Shown here: piece by piece, positions 1 to 6,710 of the stretch
Layout: each line of letters begins with the position of its first letter
Position numbering within the stretch: the stretch's first letter is position 1
NCBI GenBank assembly: GCA_051880395.1
Contig: JBJENW010000340.1
Location: forward strand, 1-6,815
DNA from: JBJENW01 sp051880395
Lineage (GTDB): Bacteria; Bacillota; Clostridia; Lachnospirales; Lachnospiraceae
Direction: 5' to 3'
DNA: 6,815 nucleotides
Program-made: the position numbers and the translations under genes
The notes under the pieces: generated by a model
What the model was told of the DNA's origin: nothing
What the model saw: the letters and a program-made list of their open reading frames with translations, nothing else
The model's database searches: none

Positions 1-240
1 CCTCCAAAAAACAGCAAAAATAAAGCATCGCAGGACTGCCCGTCGCGAACTTCCTTCATTTCTGTCTAGCCACTCTGTAAGATGCCGCCCCGTGTTCTGT
101 GCCTGCCCGATTCCCGGAAACGTCCGTAAAGAAATCCCCAAGGCTGAGATTTGTTTCGCCAAGTCACCCCCAAAGAGTGATGGGGCCGATACCATTTCGG
201 ATGGTCAACAAAGTCCCGTCTGCAACACACTTACGCTCAT
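1..240. other. GC-richer block without an intact gene
   Basis: By eye this stretch is about half G+C, clearly richer than the genes to its right. It has no convincing complete gene on either strand. Two open frames run off the left edge: a plus-strand frame stopping at TAG 67-69, and a minus-strand frame open from ATG at 195-193 down to position 1. Neither has a ribosome binding site or a recognisable domain. Short potential stems are visible, for example ACCAT/ATGGT around a TTCGG loop at 191-205 and CGGA/TCCG near 116-127. It could be the end of a dispersed repeat, a decayed gene or a structured non-coding region; the sequence alone does not decide. Confidence 0.4.
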
Positions 241-252
241 ATAAAGCGTAAA
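187..252 (-). pseudogene. Decayed fragment homologous to the 5' part of the LytTR-operon third gene
   Basis: Read on the minus strand, this segment aligns with 6745-6808 over 64 columns with 53 identities and one 2-base insertion (counted by hand). In the frame of the right-hand gene it reads FTLYMSVSV, then after skipping the extra GT (GTGTGTTG here, GTGTTG there) continues ADGTLLTIRNGI, against FTLYMSVSVATTTLLAIRNCI on the right. Three of the differences are synonymous third-position changes (AGC/AGT, GCA/GCG, AAT/AAC), as expected if both descend from a coding sequence. Uncorrected, the frame hits TGA within the segment; corrected, it hits TGA at 166-164. Upstream the frame stays open only to a TAA at 288-286, without a start that mirrors the intact gene. 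I read it as a frameshifted, truncated paralogue in inverted orientation. Confidence 0.6.
187..252 (+). repeat. Left arm of long imperfect inverted repeat
   Basis: This arm pairs with 6745-6808 in inverted orientation, about 83% identical with one 2-base gap, and the arms are separated by roughly 6.5 kb. The first 17 bases from 252 downward are identical to the right arm from 6745 upward. The right arm is coding sequence and the left is its decayed homologue, so the repeat is better explained by an inverted gene copy than by transposon ends. Confidence 0.75.
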
Positions 253-312
253 AATAAATATAAACAGAAACGAAAAAGTCTGCGTTTACCGTGCGGTATC
301 TCGGATTTTGGG

Positions 313-341
313 TTGTAACAGGCATAGAAATTCGTTATACT
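313..341 (+). promoter_or_regulatory. Sigma-70-type promoter for the ATPase/nuclease pair
   Basis: A TTGTAA -35 element (313-318) and a TATACT -10 element (336-341) are separated by 17 bp, the ideal spacing for the housekeeping sigma factor. Transcription would start near 348, giving a leader of about 40 nt before the first ATPase gene. No operator or leader hairpin stands out. Confidence 0.6.
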
Positions 342-373
342 TATGATTAGAAGAAAAGAACAAGCATGTAATC

Positions 374-1964
374 AGGGAGGCGAAACGGATGGGCGTATAT
401 TTAAATCCGGGAAACGGAAATTTTAAGACTGCCTGTCAGTCGGAAATTTATATCGATAAAACAGGTCTGATCGAGCATACAAATCAGATGATGAATACGC
501 AGCAGCGTTTTATCTGCGTCAGCCGTCCGCGGAGATTCGGAAAATCCATGGCAGCGTATATGCTGGCAGCTTATTATGGAAAAGGATGCGATTCCTCTGA
601 GCTGTTTGCCCCGTATCAGATTGCAACAAAGAAAGATTATGAGAAACATCGAAATCAGTACAACGTGATCATGCTGAATATGCAGGATTTTTTGAGTGTG
701 ACAAAAACTGCAGAAGAAATGGTTGCACTCTTACAGAAACGTGTATTGAAAGAATTGCGGCGGGCATATCCAGAGATGATCGATCCGGATGAGAGTTTGC
801 TTAGTTTTGCACTGGATGATATTTACAGTCAGATCAATGAACCTTTTATTTTTATCATTGACGAGTGGGACTGCATATTGCGGGACCGTGCATACACAGC
901 GGAGGATCAGAAAACTTATCTGGATTTTATCCGGAATCTGCTGAAAGATAAAGTGTATGTGTCCCTCGCCTATATGACGGGAATCCTGCCGATCAAAAAG
1001 TATGGAACGCATTCTGCCTTGAATATGTTTTCGGAGTATTCGATGACCGCCCCGCGCATGTTTGCGGAATACATCGGTTTTACTGAAGCGGAAGTGAGAG
1101 AATTGTGTCAGACGTATCAGGTTGATTTTGATACAATGAAAAACTGGTATGACGGTTATATTTTCCCGGATGGTCTGCATATCTACAATCCGAAATCAGT
1201 TGTGGACTCTCTGCTGTTTCGAGAATTTTCAAGCTACTGGACGCAGACAGAGACATATGAAGCGTTAAGAATCTATCTGGATTTGAATTATGACGGGCTA
1301 AAGGATGCGATTGTGGAAATGTTGGCTGGGAAGCAGATTGTGATCAACACAGCAAAATTCCAGAATGATATGACCACATTTTCAGGGAAAGATGATGTGC
1401 TGACGCTGTTGGTACATCTTGGATATCTGGCATTTGACGCGGAAAAATCAGCGGTATTTATTCCCAATATGGAGATCCGCGGAGAGTTTCGAAATGCAAT
1501 CGAAGGAGAAAAATGGAAGGATGTGATTCGGTCACTGGAAAAATCAGACCGTCTCTTAGAAGCAACCTGGAATCAAGATGCCGACACCGTGGCGCAGTTA
1601 CTTGACGAAGCTCACAGCGAAAACACATCGATTCTATCCTACAACGATGAGAATTCCCTGAGTTGTGTCATAGCTCTTGCATACTATAACGCCAGAAAAG
1701 AATACACACAGATCCGTGAATTCCCGTCCGGCAAGGGCTTTGCTGACATGGTATATCTCCCGAAAAAATATTCGGACAAACCGGCGCTGGTCGTGGAGTT
1801 AAAGTACGACAAATCTGCAGAAGGTGCACTGGCACAGATCAAAGAGAAACGGTATCCAGAAAAATTGGAAGAATATCACGGGAATCTGCTTCTGGTGGGA
1901 ATCAATTATGACAAGGAGACGAAGAAACATACATGTGTAATTGAAAAAACAGAGCGGAAATAAA
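374..1964 (+). repeat. Tandem direct repeat, unit 1
   Basis: This is the first of two direct repeats with a period of exactly 1595 bp. It begins at the ribosome binding site (AGGGAGGCGAAA at 374-385, repeated at 1969-1980) and ends one base after the stop codon. Each unit holds one complete 524-codon gene. There is no net length difference between the copies across the whole gene, so divergence has been by substitution or conversion only. Confidence 0.9.
389..1963 (+). CDS. AAA-ATPase-like / PD-(D/E)XK nuclease-like protein, copy 1
   Basis: The 524-residue protein matches the two-domain architecture known from Pfam AAA-ATPase_like (PF09820) followed by PDDEXK_9 (PF08011, formerly DUF1703), recognised here from motifs. 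Visible motifs are a family-type Walker A variant, SRPRRFGKS at residues 45-53 (Lys52), and Walker B FIFIIDEWD at 153-161 (Asp158, Glu159). The C-terminal nuclease-like core has Asp453 in GFADMVY, Glu470-x-Lys472 in VVELK, and Gln483. Length is typical, and there are no signal peptide or membrane segments, so it should be cytoplasmic. The ATG start is set by AGGGAGG at 374-380, 8 bases upstream. A paralogue follows after a 20-bp gap in the same operon. The family is widespread and multi-copy in gut Firmicutes and Bacteroidetes; its biological role is not established. DNA cleavage is suggested by the intact motif residues but is inferred. Confidence 0.93.
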   Translation: MGVYLNPGNGNFKTACQSEIYIDKTGLIEHTNQMMNTQQRFICVSRPRRFGKSMAAYMLAAYYGKGCDSSELFAPYQIATKKDYEKHRNQYNVIMLNMQDFLSVTKTAEEMVALLQKRVLKELRRAYPEMIDPDESLLSFALDDIYSQINEPFIFIIDEWDCILRDRAYTAEDQKTYLDFIRNLLKDKVYVSLAYMTGILPIKKYGTHSALNMFSEYSMTAPRMFAEYIGFTEAEVRELCQTYQVDFDTMKNWYDGYIFPDGLHIYNPKSVVDSLLFREFSSYWTQTETYEALRIYLDLNYDGLKDAIVEMLAGKQIVINTAKFQNDMTTFSGKDDVLTLLVHLGYLAFDAEKSAVFIPNMEIRGEFRNAIEGEKWKDVIRSLEKSDRLLEATWNQDADTVAQLLDEAHSENTSILSYNDENSLSCVIALAYYNARKEYTQIREFPSGKGFADMVYLPKKYSDKPALVVELKYDKSAEGALAQIKEKRYPEKLEEYHGNLLLVGINYDKETKKHTCVIEKTERK

Positions 1965-1967
1965 TGC

Positions 1968-1975
1968 AAGGGAGG
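1968..1975 (+). promoter_or_regulatory. Ribosome binding site of copy 2
   Basis: AAGGGAGG lies 8 bases before the ATG at 1984, the same spacing as in copy 1. It settles the start at 1984 rather than the out-of-frame ATG at 1980. The gene is probably co-transcribed with copy 1, because the 20-bp gap has no room for a promoter or terminator. Confidence 0.8.
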
Positions 1976-3559
1976 CGAAATGCATGGGCGTATATTTAAA
2001 TCCGGGAAACGGAAATTTCAGGAGTGCCTGCCGGTCGGAAATATATATCGATAAAACAGGTCTGATCGAGCATACAAATCGGATGCTGGGTACGCAGCAG
2101 CGTTTTATCTGCGTCAGCCGTCCGCGGAGATTCGGAAAATCTATGGCAGCGTATATGCTGGCAGCTTATTATGGAAAAGGATGCGATTCCTCTGAGCTGT
2201 TTGCCCCGTATCAGATTGCAACAAAGAAAGATTATGAGAAACATCGAAATCAGTACAACGTGATCATGCTGAATATGCAGGATTTTCTGAGTGTGACAAA
2301 AACTGCAGAAGAAATGGTTTCACTTTTACAGAAACGTGTGCTGAGAGACCTGAGGCGTGCCTATCCGAAGGTGATCGATCCGGATGAGAAACTGCTCAGT
2401 TTTGCACTGGAAGATATTTACAGCCAGACCGATGAAGCGTTCATTTTTATCATTGATGAGTGGGACTGTATCTTGCGGGACCGTGCATACACCGCAGAAG
2501 ATCAGAAAACCTATCTGGATTTTATCCGGAATCTGCTAAAAGACAAAGCCTATGTGTCCCTTGCCTATATGACGGGAATCCTACCAATCAAAAAGTATGG
2601 AACACATTCCGCTTTAAATATGTTTGACGAGTATTCCATGACAGATCCGGGAGCGTATGCAGAATTTATTGGTTTCACAGAAGCGGAAGTACAGGAACTT
2701 TGTAATGAGTACGGAGTGGATTTTGATACGATGAAAAACTGGTATGACGGCTATGTTTTTCCTAATAGAATGCATATTTATAATCCGAAATCGGTAGGAG
2801 ACAGCATCCGGAGAAAACAGTTTTCCAGCTACTGGACGCAGACAGAGACATATGAAGCATTAAGAATCTATTTGGATCTGAATTACGACGGGCTGAAGGA
2901 TGCGATTGTGGAAATGTTGGCAGGGGAGAAAATCACGATTGATACAGAAACATTTCAGAATGATATGACAACTTTTGAAAGCAGAGATGATGTACTGACC
3001 TTGCTCGTTCATCTGGGGTATCTGGCATATGAACATGAAAGACAGCAGATATCTATCCCGAATGCAGAAATTCGTGCGGAATTTGTCCGCGCGATCAAAA
3101 GCTGCAAATGGAAGGATGTCATTGAATCACTGGAAAAATCGGACCATCTCTTGGAAGCAACCTGGAAGCAGGATGCCGACACCGTAGCACAGATTCTTGA
3201 TGAAGCCCACAGCGAAAACACCTCGATTCTATCCTACAACGATGAGAATTCCCTGAGTTGTGTCATCGCTCTGGCGTATTACAACGCCAGAAAAGAATAT
3301 ACCCAGATCCGTGAATTCCCGTCCGGCAAAGGCTTTGCCGACATGGTCTATCTCCCCAAAAAATATTCGGACAAACCGGCGCTGGTTGTGGAGTTAAAGT
3401 ACGACAAATCTGCAGAAGGTGCACTGGCACAGATCAAAGAGAAACGGTATCCAGAAAAATTGGAAGAATATCACGGGAATCTGCTTCTGGTGGGAATCAA
3501 TTATGACAAGGAGACGAAGAAACATACATGTGTAATTGAAAAAACAGAGCGGAAATAAA
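1969..3559 (+). repeat. Tandem direct repeat, unit 2
   Basis: This is the second repeat unit. Identity to unit 1 is uneven. The last 172 bp (3388-3559 against 1793-1964) are identical. The tract for residues 37-112 has only two silent differences that I can find. The middle diverges at both silent and replacement sites. After the stop codon the two downstream sequences part immediately. Confidence 0.9.
1984..3558 (+). CDS. AAA-ATPase-like / PD-(D/E)XK nuclease-like protein, copy 2
   Basis: This paralogue of the upstream gene is also 524 residues, with about 65 substitutions by hand count (about 88% identity) and no indels. All motif residues are retained: Walker A SRPRRFGKS 45-53, Walker B FIFIIDEWD 153-161, and the nuclease-like Asp453, Glu470-x-Lys472 and Gln483. 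Both copies therefore look functional. Residues 37-112 and 405-524 are identical between copies. Differences cluster at about 113-151, 215-240, 260-281 and 313-404, including a run of eight changes in residues 351-361 or thereabouts (FDAEKSAVF against YEHERQQIS). The middle, between ATPase motifs and nuclease core, may be the recognition or partner-binding part, but that is inference. A terminator follows at 3609-3669. Confidence 0.93.
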   Translation: MGVYLNPGNGNFRSACRSEIYIDKTGLIEHTNRMLGTQQRFICVSRPRRFGKSMAAYMLAAYYGKGCDSSELFAPYQIATKKDYEKHRNQYNVIMLNMQDFLSVTKTAEEMVSLLQKRVLRDLRRAYPKVIDPDEKLLSFALEDIYSQTDEAFIFIIDEWDCILRDRAYTAEDQKTYLDFIRNLLKDKAYVSLAYMTGILPIKKYGTHSALNMFDEYSMTDPGAYAEFIGFTEAEVQELCNEYGVDFDTMKNWYDGYVFPNRMHIYNPKSVGDSIRRKQFSSYWTQTETYEALRIYLDLNYDGLKDAIVEMLAGEKITIDTETFQNDMTTFESRDDVLTLLVHLGYLAYEHERQQISIPNAEIRAEFVRAIKSCKWKDVIESLEKSDHLLEATWKQDADTVAQILDEAHSENTSILSYNDENSLSCVIALAYYNARKEYTQIREFPSGKGFADMVYLPKKYSDKPALVVELKYDKSAEGALAQIKEKRYPEKLEEYHGNLLLVGINYDKETKKHTCVIEKTERK

Positions 3560-3608
3560 AAAAGATAAACAAAATACGAAAAACAACCGATAAAACATAC
3601 GAAAAAAG

Positions 3609-3669
3609 AAAAAGGAATGGAAGTTTTGATGGGACAAAAACGTTCATGGAAAACAGCCATTCCTTTTTT
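3609..3669 (+). terminator. Rho-independent terminator after the ATPase pair
   Basis: AAAAAGGAATGG (3609-3620) pairs with CCATTCCTTTTT (3657-3668), a perfect 12-bp stem followed by T-rich sequence to about 3674. The 36-base loop is unusually large and can form its own small hairpin (GTTTT with AAAAC, near 3623-3641). The A-tract on the 5' side means the structure could also terminate minus-strand transcription. It isolates the ATPase operon from the secreted-protein gene. Confidence 0.75.
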
Positions 3670-3701
3670 ATTTTACAGTTTGATAAAGAGGAGGAGCCAA
3701 A

Positions 3702-5624
3702 ATGAGAGGAAAGAACACGGGGAAAAAAATAGCTGCTATCGCGATGAGTGTCGTGCTGCTTTCACCAACCCATTTATTTGCACAGAGCATGCAGCTACAA
3801 AGCAGTTTTGCACAGATGCAGGCGGTACAGACAGCGGATTATATGGAAAACGGAACGCAGGCAACGTGCGAGGTCACGGTGACGGATCCTACGTCTGAAA
3901 AAGAGCAGGAGACCTGTGTATCATTAGAGGGGCAGGCGTCCGATAATCGTTCCAACCAAAACTATACGAGATGGTCTTCGGTACAAAATTCCTATCTGCA
4001 TCAGAATACGGATGGTACATTGACAAGGGTAGAACATACAACGGCAGGTGTTTTGATCGAAACGTATTCGGAGGATGGAAAAACACGCTTGTCGACCAAG
4101 ACAATAAAAAAAGAACTGAATCTGTTTGGCGGATGTTTTTGCGGAACAGAAAATAATTATTTGGTCTTCGGACAGGAAAATGAGAAGGAAAGCGATGAAA
4201 CAGAAGTGATCCGAGTTGTAAAATATACAAAGAACTGGGAGCGCGTTGATGATTGTAAAATCTATGGTGCAAATACCTATCTTCCGTTTGATGCCGGATC
4301 CCTTCGCATGATCGAACTGGAAGGAAACTTATATATTTACACCTGCCATGAGATGTACGCAGACAAAGAGGAGCCGGGAACACATCATCAGGCAAATATG
4401 TTATTTACCGTTGATGAGAAAACGATGGAAACGAAAGATTCCATGTATGAGGTGTCAAATTTGGTGGACGGTTATGTCAGTCACTCGTTTAATCAGTTTA
4501 TCCGGACAGATGGGACATCGATTTATCGTGTGGATCATTCGGAAGCAAATACACTAAGCATGTACGACGAATATTTGTCAGTAAATGGGATCACACTGAC
4601 CAAATATCACAAAGACAGTTCCTCTACAAATGTCAGAGTGCATATTCCGTTAAAATTTGATATACACGAAGGAAATTATACAGGCGCATCGATCGGTGGA
4701 TTGGAACTCGGAGAAAATAACTGCCTGATCGCTTATAATAAAGATGTGTCAAACTTCTGTGAAAATCGAAATGTTTATGTGGCAATCACGGATCAATTGC
4801 TGAATCAGACAAAAATAATTCAATTGACAGCGTATACCCAAAACGATTCCATTACTTGCTATACGCCACAATTGGTAAAAATAAATGAAAATATGTTTCT
4901 TGTCATGTGGGAGGAATATGATGAGAAAACGCAAGAGATAATAACGAAACTGATGACAATCGATGCTGACGGAAATACGATCTCTAAAGCAGTAGAAACA
5001 GATCTGAAAGAATCCGACTGTCAGCCGATTGTATGTCAGGATGGAACCGTAAAATGGTATGTGACAGAAAAGGAAGGATCGATGCTTTACACGGTAAATC
5101 CATATCATCTGGAGCGAATACAAAAACAGACGCAGCCGATCACAGAATCCTGCGTGAAAAAAATATCTGATTTCGTATACACCGGCAAACAGATTTGTCC
5201 GAAACCGGAAGTAACCGTTGCATCGAAACGTCTAAAACAGGGAGCGGATTATACCGTACAATACGGCACAAACAAAATCGGAAAAGGGACGGTTACGATC
5301 ATAGGAAAAGGGAATTATAGTGGAATAGTGAAGACAACCTTTACCATTGTTCCTCGCAAAACAACTGTATCGTTAAAATCTTCTGCAAAAGGCAAGATAC
5401 AGGTCACTGTTTCGAAAAAGAAAGAAGCGAACCAATATCAGATTCAATATGCGCAAAATGCAAAATTTAAAGGTGCAAAGAATCTGACCATAAAATCGGT
5501 AAAGACTACACTTTCCACAACTTCCGGGAAAACCTATTATGTAAGGGCCAGAGCCATAAAGAAAGATGGAACGAAAACATACACCGGCGGCTGGTCAACT
5601 GCGAAGAAGATAAAAGTCAAATAA
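3702..5624 (+). CDS. Secreted protein with possible beta-propeller core and Ig-like/Fn3-like C-terminal domains
   Basis: The 640-residue protein starts with a classic signal peptide: basic KNTGKK, a hydrophobic stretch IAAIAMSVVLL, and likely cleavage after Ala27 (LFA|QS). The start is supported by AGGAGG at 3689-3694, 7 bases before ATG. Residues of about 90-480 form short beta-rich stretches typical of a propeller-like fold, with motifs such as YGANTYLPFDAGSLRM and HHQANM (228-233). These resemble, from memory, extracellular proteins common in Lachnospiraceae. Residues 488-551 form an Ig-like module (YTGK...GADYTVQY...GKGNYSG...FTIVP), and about 552-640 an Fn3-like domain ending in WSTAKKIKVK. 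I see no LPXTG motif, dockerin, cell-wall repeats or transmembrane anchor, so it is probably released or loosely surface-bound. The function is unknown; carbohydrate or host binding is speculative. Terminators lie on both sides; no clear promoter was found. Confidence 0.9.
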   Translation: MRGKNTGKKIAAIAMSVVLLSPTHLFAQSMQLQSSFAQMQAVQTADYMENGTQATCEVTVTDPTSEKEQETCVSLEGQASDNRSNQNYTRWSSVQNSYLHQNTDGTLTRVEHTTAGVLIETYSEDGKTRLSTKTIKKELNLFGGCFCGTENNYLVFGQENEKESDETEVIRVVKYTKNWERVDDCKIYGANTYLPFDAGSLRMIELEGNLYIYTCHEMYADKEEPGTHHQANMLFTVDEKTMETKDSMYEVSNLVDGYVSHSFNQFIRTDGTSIYRVDHSEANTLSMYDEYLSVNGITLTKYHKDSSSTNVRVHIPLKFDIHEGNYTGASIGGLELGENNCLIAYNKDVSNFCENRNVYVAITDQLLNQTKIIQLTAYTQNDSITCYTPQLVKINENMFLVMWEEYDEKTQEIITKLMTIDADGNTISKAVETDLKESDCQPIVCQDGTVKWYVTEKEGSMLYTVNPYHLERIQKQTQPITESCVKKISDFVYTGKQICPKPEVTVASKRLKQGADYTVQYGTNKIGKGTVTIIGKGNYSGIVKTTFTIVPRKTTVSLKSSAKGKIQVTVSKKKEANQYQIQYAQNAKFKGAKNLTIKSVKTTLSTTSGKTYYVRARAIKKDGTKTYTGGWSTAKKIKVK

Positions 5625-5670
5625 GTTTTGCACTAGAAGAAAATAAAAAAACTGTAGTGTGAAGCAGGAT

Positions 5671-5710
5671 ATCCGCGATATCGTAAATGGATTGGTATCG
5701 CGGATTTTAT
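5671..5710 (+). terminator. Rho-independent terminator after the secreted-protein gene
   Basis: ATCCGCGATA (5671-5680) pairs perfectly with TATCGCGGAT (5696-5705) around a 15-base loop, followed by TTTATATTT. The stem is GC-rich in its centre. It separates the secreted-protein gene from the LytTR operon and lies immediately upstream of the LytTR-type direct repeats. Confidence 0.75.
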
Positions 5711-5716
5711 ATTTCA

Positions 5717-5749
5717 TGCAACTTGTGTAGCAGCCATTGCAACTTATGT
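5717..5749 (+). promoter_or_regulatory. Paired direct repeats, likely LytTR operator
   Basis: TGCAACTTGTGT (5717-5728) and TGCAACTTATGT (5738-5749) differ at one base and start exactly 21 bp apart, two turns of the helix. On the opposite strand each contains AAGTTGCA, with the GTT core seen in LytTR-family binding sites, which are typically direct repeats spaced about 21 bp. They end 9 bp before the -35 element, a position suited to activation. Autoregulation by the LytTR protein encoded next is the simplest reading. Confidence 0.7.
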
Positions 5750-5758
5750 CGTGTGGGA

Positions 5759-5786
5759 TTGATTAAAAAAAGAATACGGTTATAAT
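5759..5786 (+). promoter_or_regulatory. Promoter of the LytTR operon
   Basis: A TTGATT -35 element (5759-5764) and a perfect TATAAT -10 element (5781-5786) are separated by 16 bp. The first gene's ribosome binding site AGGGAGGTG (5796-5804) follows closely, giving a very short leader. The -35 is imperfect, which fits a promoter helped by an activator bound at the upstream repeats. Confidence 0.65.
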
Positions 5787-5811
5787 TTGGTTTGAAGGGA
5801 GGTGCTAAAGC

Positions 5812-6273
5812 ATGTTTTTAAAATTAATACAAAATCGAAATATAGAAAAAGCAAGAGTAACGATTGAATACAAAGAAAAAAATGAACAGATCAACAAAGT
5901 CATTGATTTTGTGCAACATTTGGATGAAATCGAAAATAGCTTTTTTGCAAGCTCTGAGGGAAAGCTGTATAACTTAAGTGTAAATGATATTTTGTATATT
6001 GAATCCGTAGATCGAAAAACATTCGGATATACAGTTGACCATGTATATGAATTAGGCTGCAAACTATATGAGATAGAGGAAAAGTACAGGTTGATGGATT
6101 ATATGAGAATCTCAAAGTCGTGTATTGTTAATCTGAAAAAGATCCGTTCATTAAAACCGGATTTTGGCGGGAAAATACTTGCAACAATGGACAATAATGA
6201 GAAACTGTACATATCTCGTCAGTATGCGCGTGTGTTAAAAGAAAAATTAGGATTAGGAGGAAAACGTCAATGA
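5812..6273 (+). CDS. LytTR-family DNA-binding regulator without receiver domain
   Basis: The 153-residue protein has a short charged N-terminal extension (about residues 1-43) and a C-terminal LytTR DNA-binding domain (PF04397, about 45-147). Family hallmarks are LSVNDILYIESVDRKT (55-70), RISKSCIVNLKKI (99-111) and YISRQYARVLKEKLG (133-147). There is no phosphoacceptor receiver domain, so it is not a conventional response regulator. The start is set by AGGGAGGTG upstream. The stop overlaps the next start as ATGA, indicating translational coupling to the DUF3021-type gene. Such LytTR/DUF3021 pairs are a known arrangement in Firmicutes, where the membrane partner is thought to control the regulator. 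Direct repeats upstream suggest self-regulation; any further targets lie outside what can be seen. Confidence 0.93.
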   Translation: MFLKLIQNRNIEKARVTIEYKEKNEQINKVIDFVQHLDEIENSFFASSEGKLYNLSVNDILYIESVDRKTFGYTVDHVYELGCKLYEIEEKYRLMDYMRISKSCIVNLKKIRSLKPDFGGKILATMDNNEKLYISRQYARVLKEKLGLGGKRQ

Positions 6274-6710
6274 AGAATTATATAAAAAATGTACCGAGTC
6301 AAATAGTTGCAATATTTACAATTATGAGTTTAGTCTTTACTGCTATTAGTATATCACTGGGGGTAGAAACCATTCCCGTAACTCGTCTGGTCGAATTTTT
6401 CATACTCGCTATCCCGGGTGGAATTTTGATGGAGTTTGCTTTTGGAACATGTATCATCAAACGAATGGCAGATGTGAAGAGATCCATCATATTTATTGTT
6501 CCATTTGCTATTGTCACATTTCTATGTGCTGTTGTATTTCATTGGATTACAGAATTACATACGATAAGTACATACATTAAATTTGCCGGAATATTTTTGG
6601 GATGTTGGCTTCTTTCTCTCATTCTATTTGAAATAGAGCATCGAATAAGAGGAAAGAAATATACAGAAAAACTGAGAGAATATCAAAACGAAGGAAATCA
6701 GCGTGAGTAA
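6270..6710 (+). CDS. DUF3021-type four-helix membrane protein
   Basis: The 146-residue protein has four predicted membrane segments at about 12-32, 41-63, 72-94 and 103-122, followed by a charged cytoplasmic-looking tail (EHRIRGKKYTEKLREYQ). Length, topology and position directly after a LytTR gene match DUF3021 (PF11457) proteins; I assign the family on this basis. AGGAGG at 6255-6260 lies 9 bases before ATG, and the ATGA overlap with the regulator implies coupled translation. By analogy with two-gene LytTR regulatory systems, it may hold the regulator at the membrane or sense an envelope signal, but the sequence does not show which. The next gene begins inside its last codons. Confidence 0.85.
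   Translation: MKNYIKNVPSQIVAIFTIMSLVFTAISISLGVETIPVTRLVEFFILAIPGGILMEFAFGTCIIKRMADVKRSIIFIVPFAIVTFLCAVVFHWITELHTISTYIKFAGIFLGCWLLSLILFEIEHRIRGKKYTEKLREYQNEGNQRE

Noticed and set aside
1..69. Plus-strand frame entering from the left and stopping at TAG 67-69
   Set aside because: It has only 22 codons and no recognisable domain; it cannot be told from a chance frame without sequence to the left.
1..195. Minus-strand open frame from ATG at 195 to the window edge (65 codons)
   Set aside because: It has no ribosome binding site and no recognisable motif. Its first part lies in a different frame from the one supported by homology to the right-hand gene. It is probably an open frame by chance in GC-richer DNA.
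731..1180. Antisense open frame of 149 codons inside ATPase copy 1
   Set aside because: It lies wholly opposite a well-supported gene, is not kept open to the same length in copy 2, and lacks start signals.
374..3559. Two-gene repeat as an assembly artefact
   Set aside because: The copies differ at about 65 amino-acid positions and at many silent sites, so this is a real diverged duplication, although the identical end tracts could still be affected by assembly collapse.
3617..3898. Plus-strand 93-codon frame starting in the terminator loop
   Set aside because: It begins inside the terminator stem and overlaps the signal-peptide end of the secreted protein in another frame; there is no ribosome binding site or recognisable domain.
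3889..4395. Antisense 168-codon frame within the secreted-protein gene
   Set aside because: It is a shadow frame; the sense frame has a signal peptide, recognised C-terminal modules and a good ribosome binding site.
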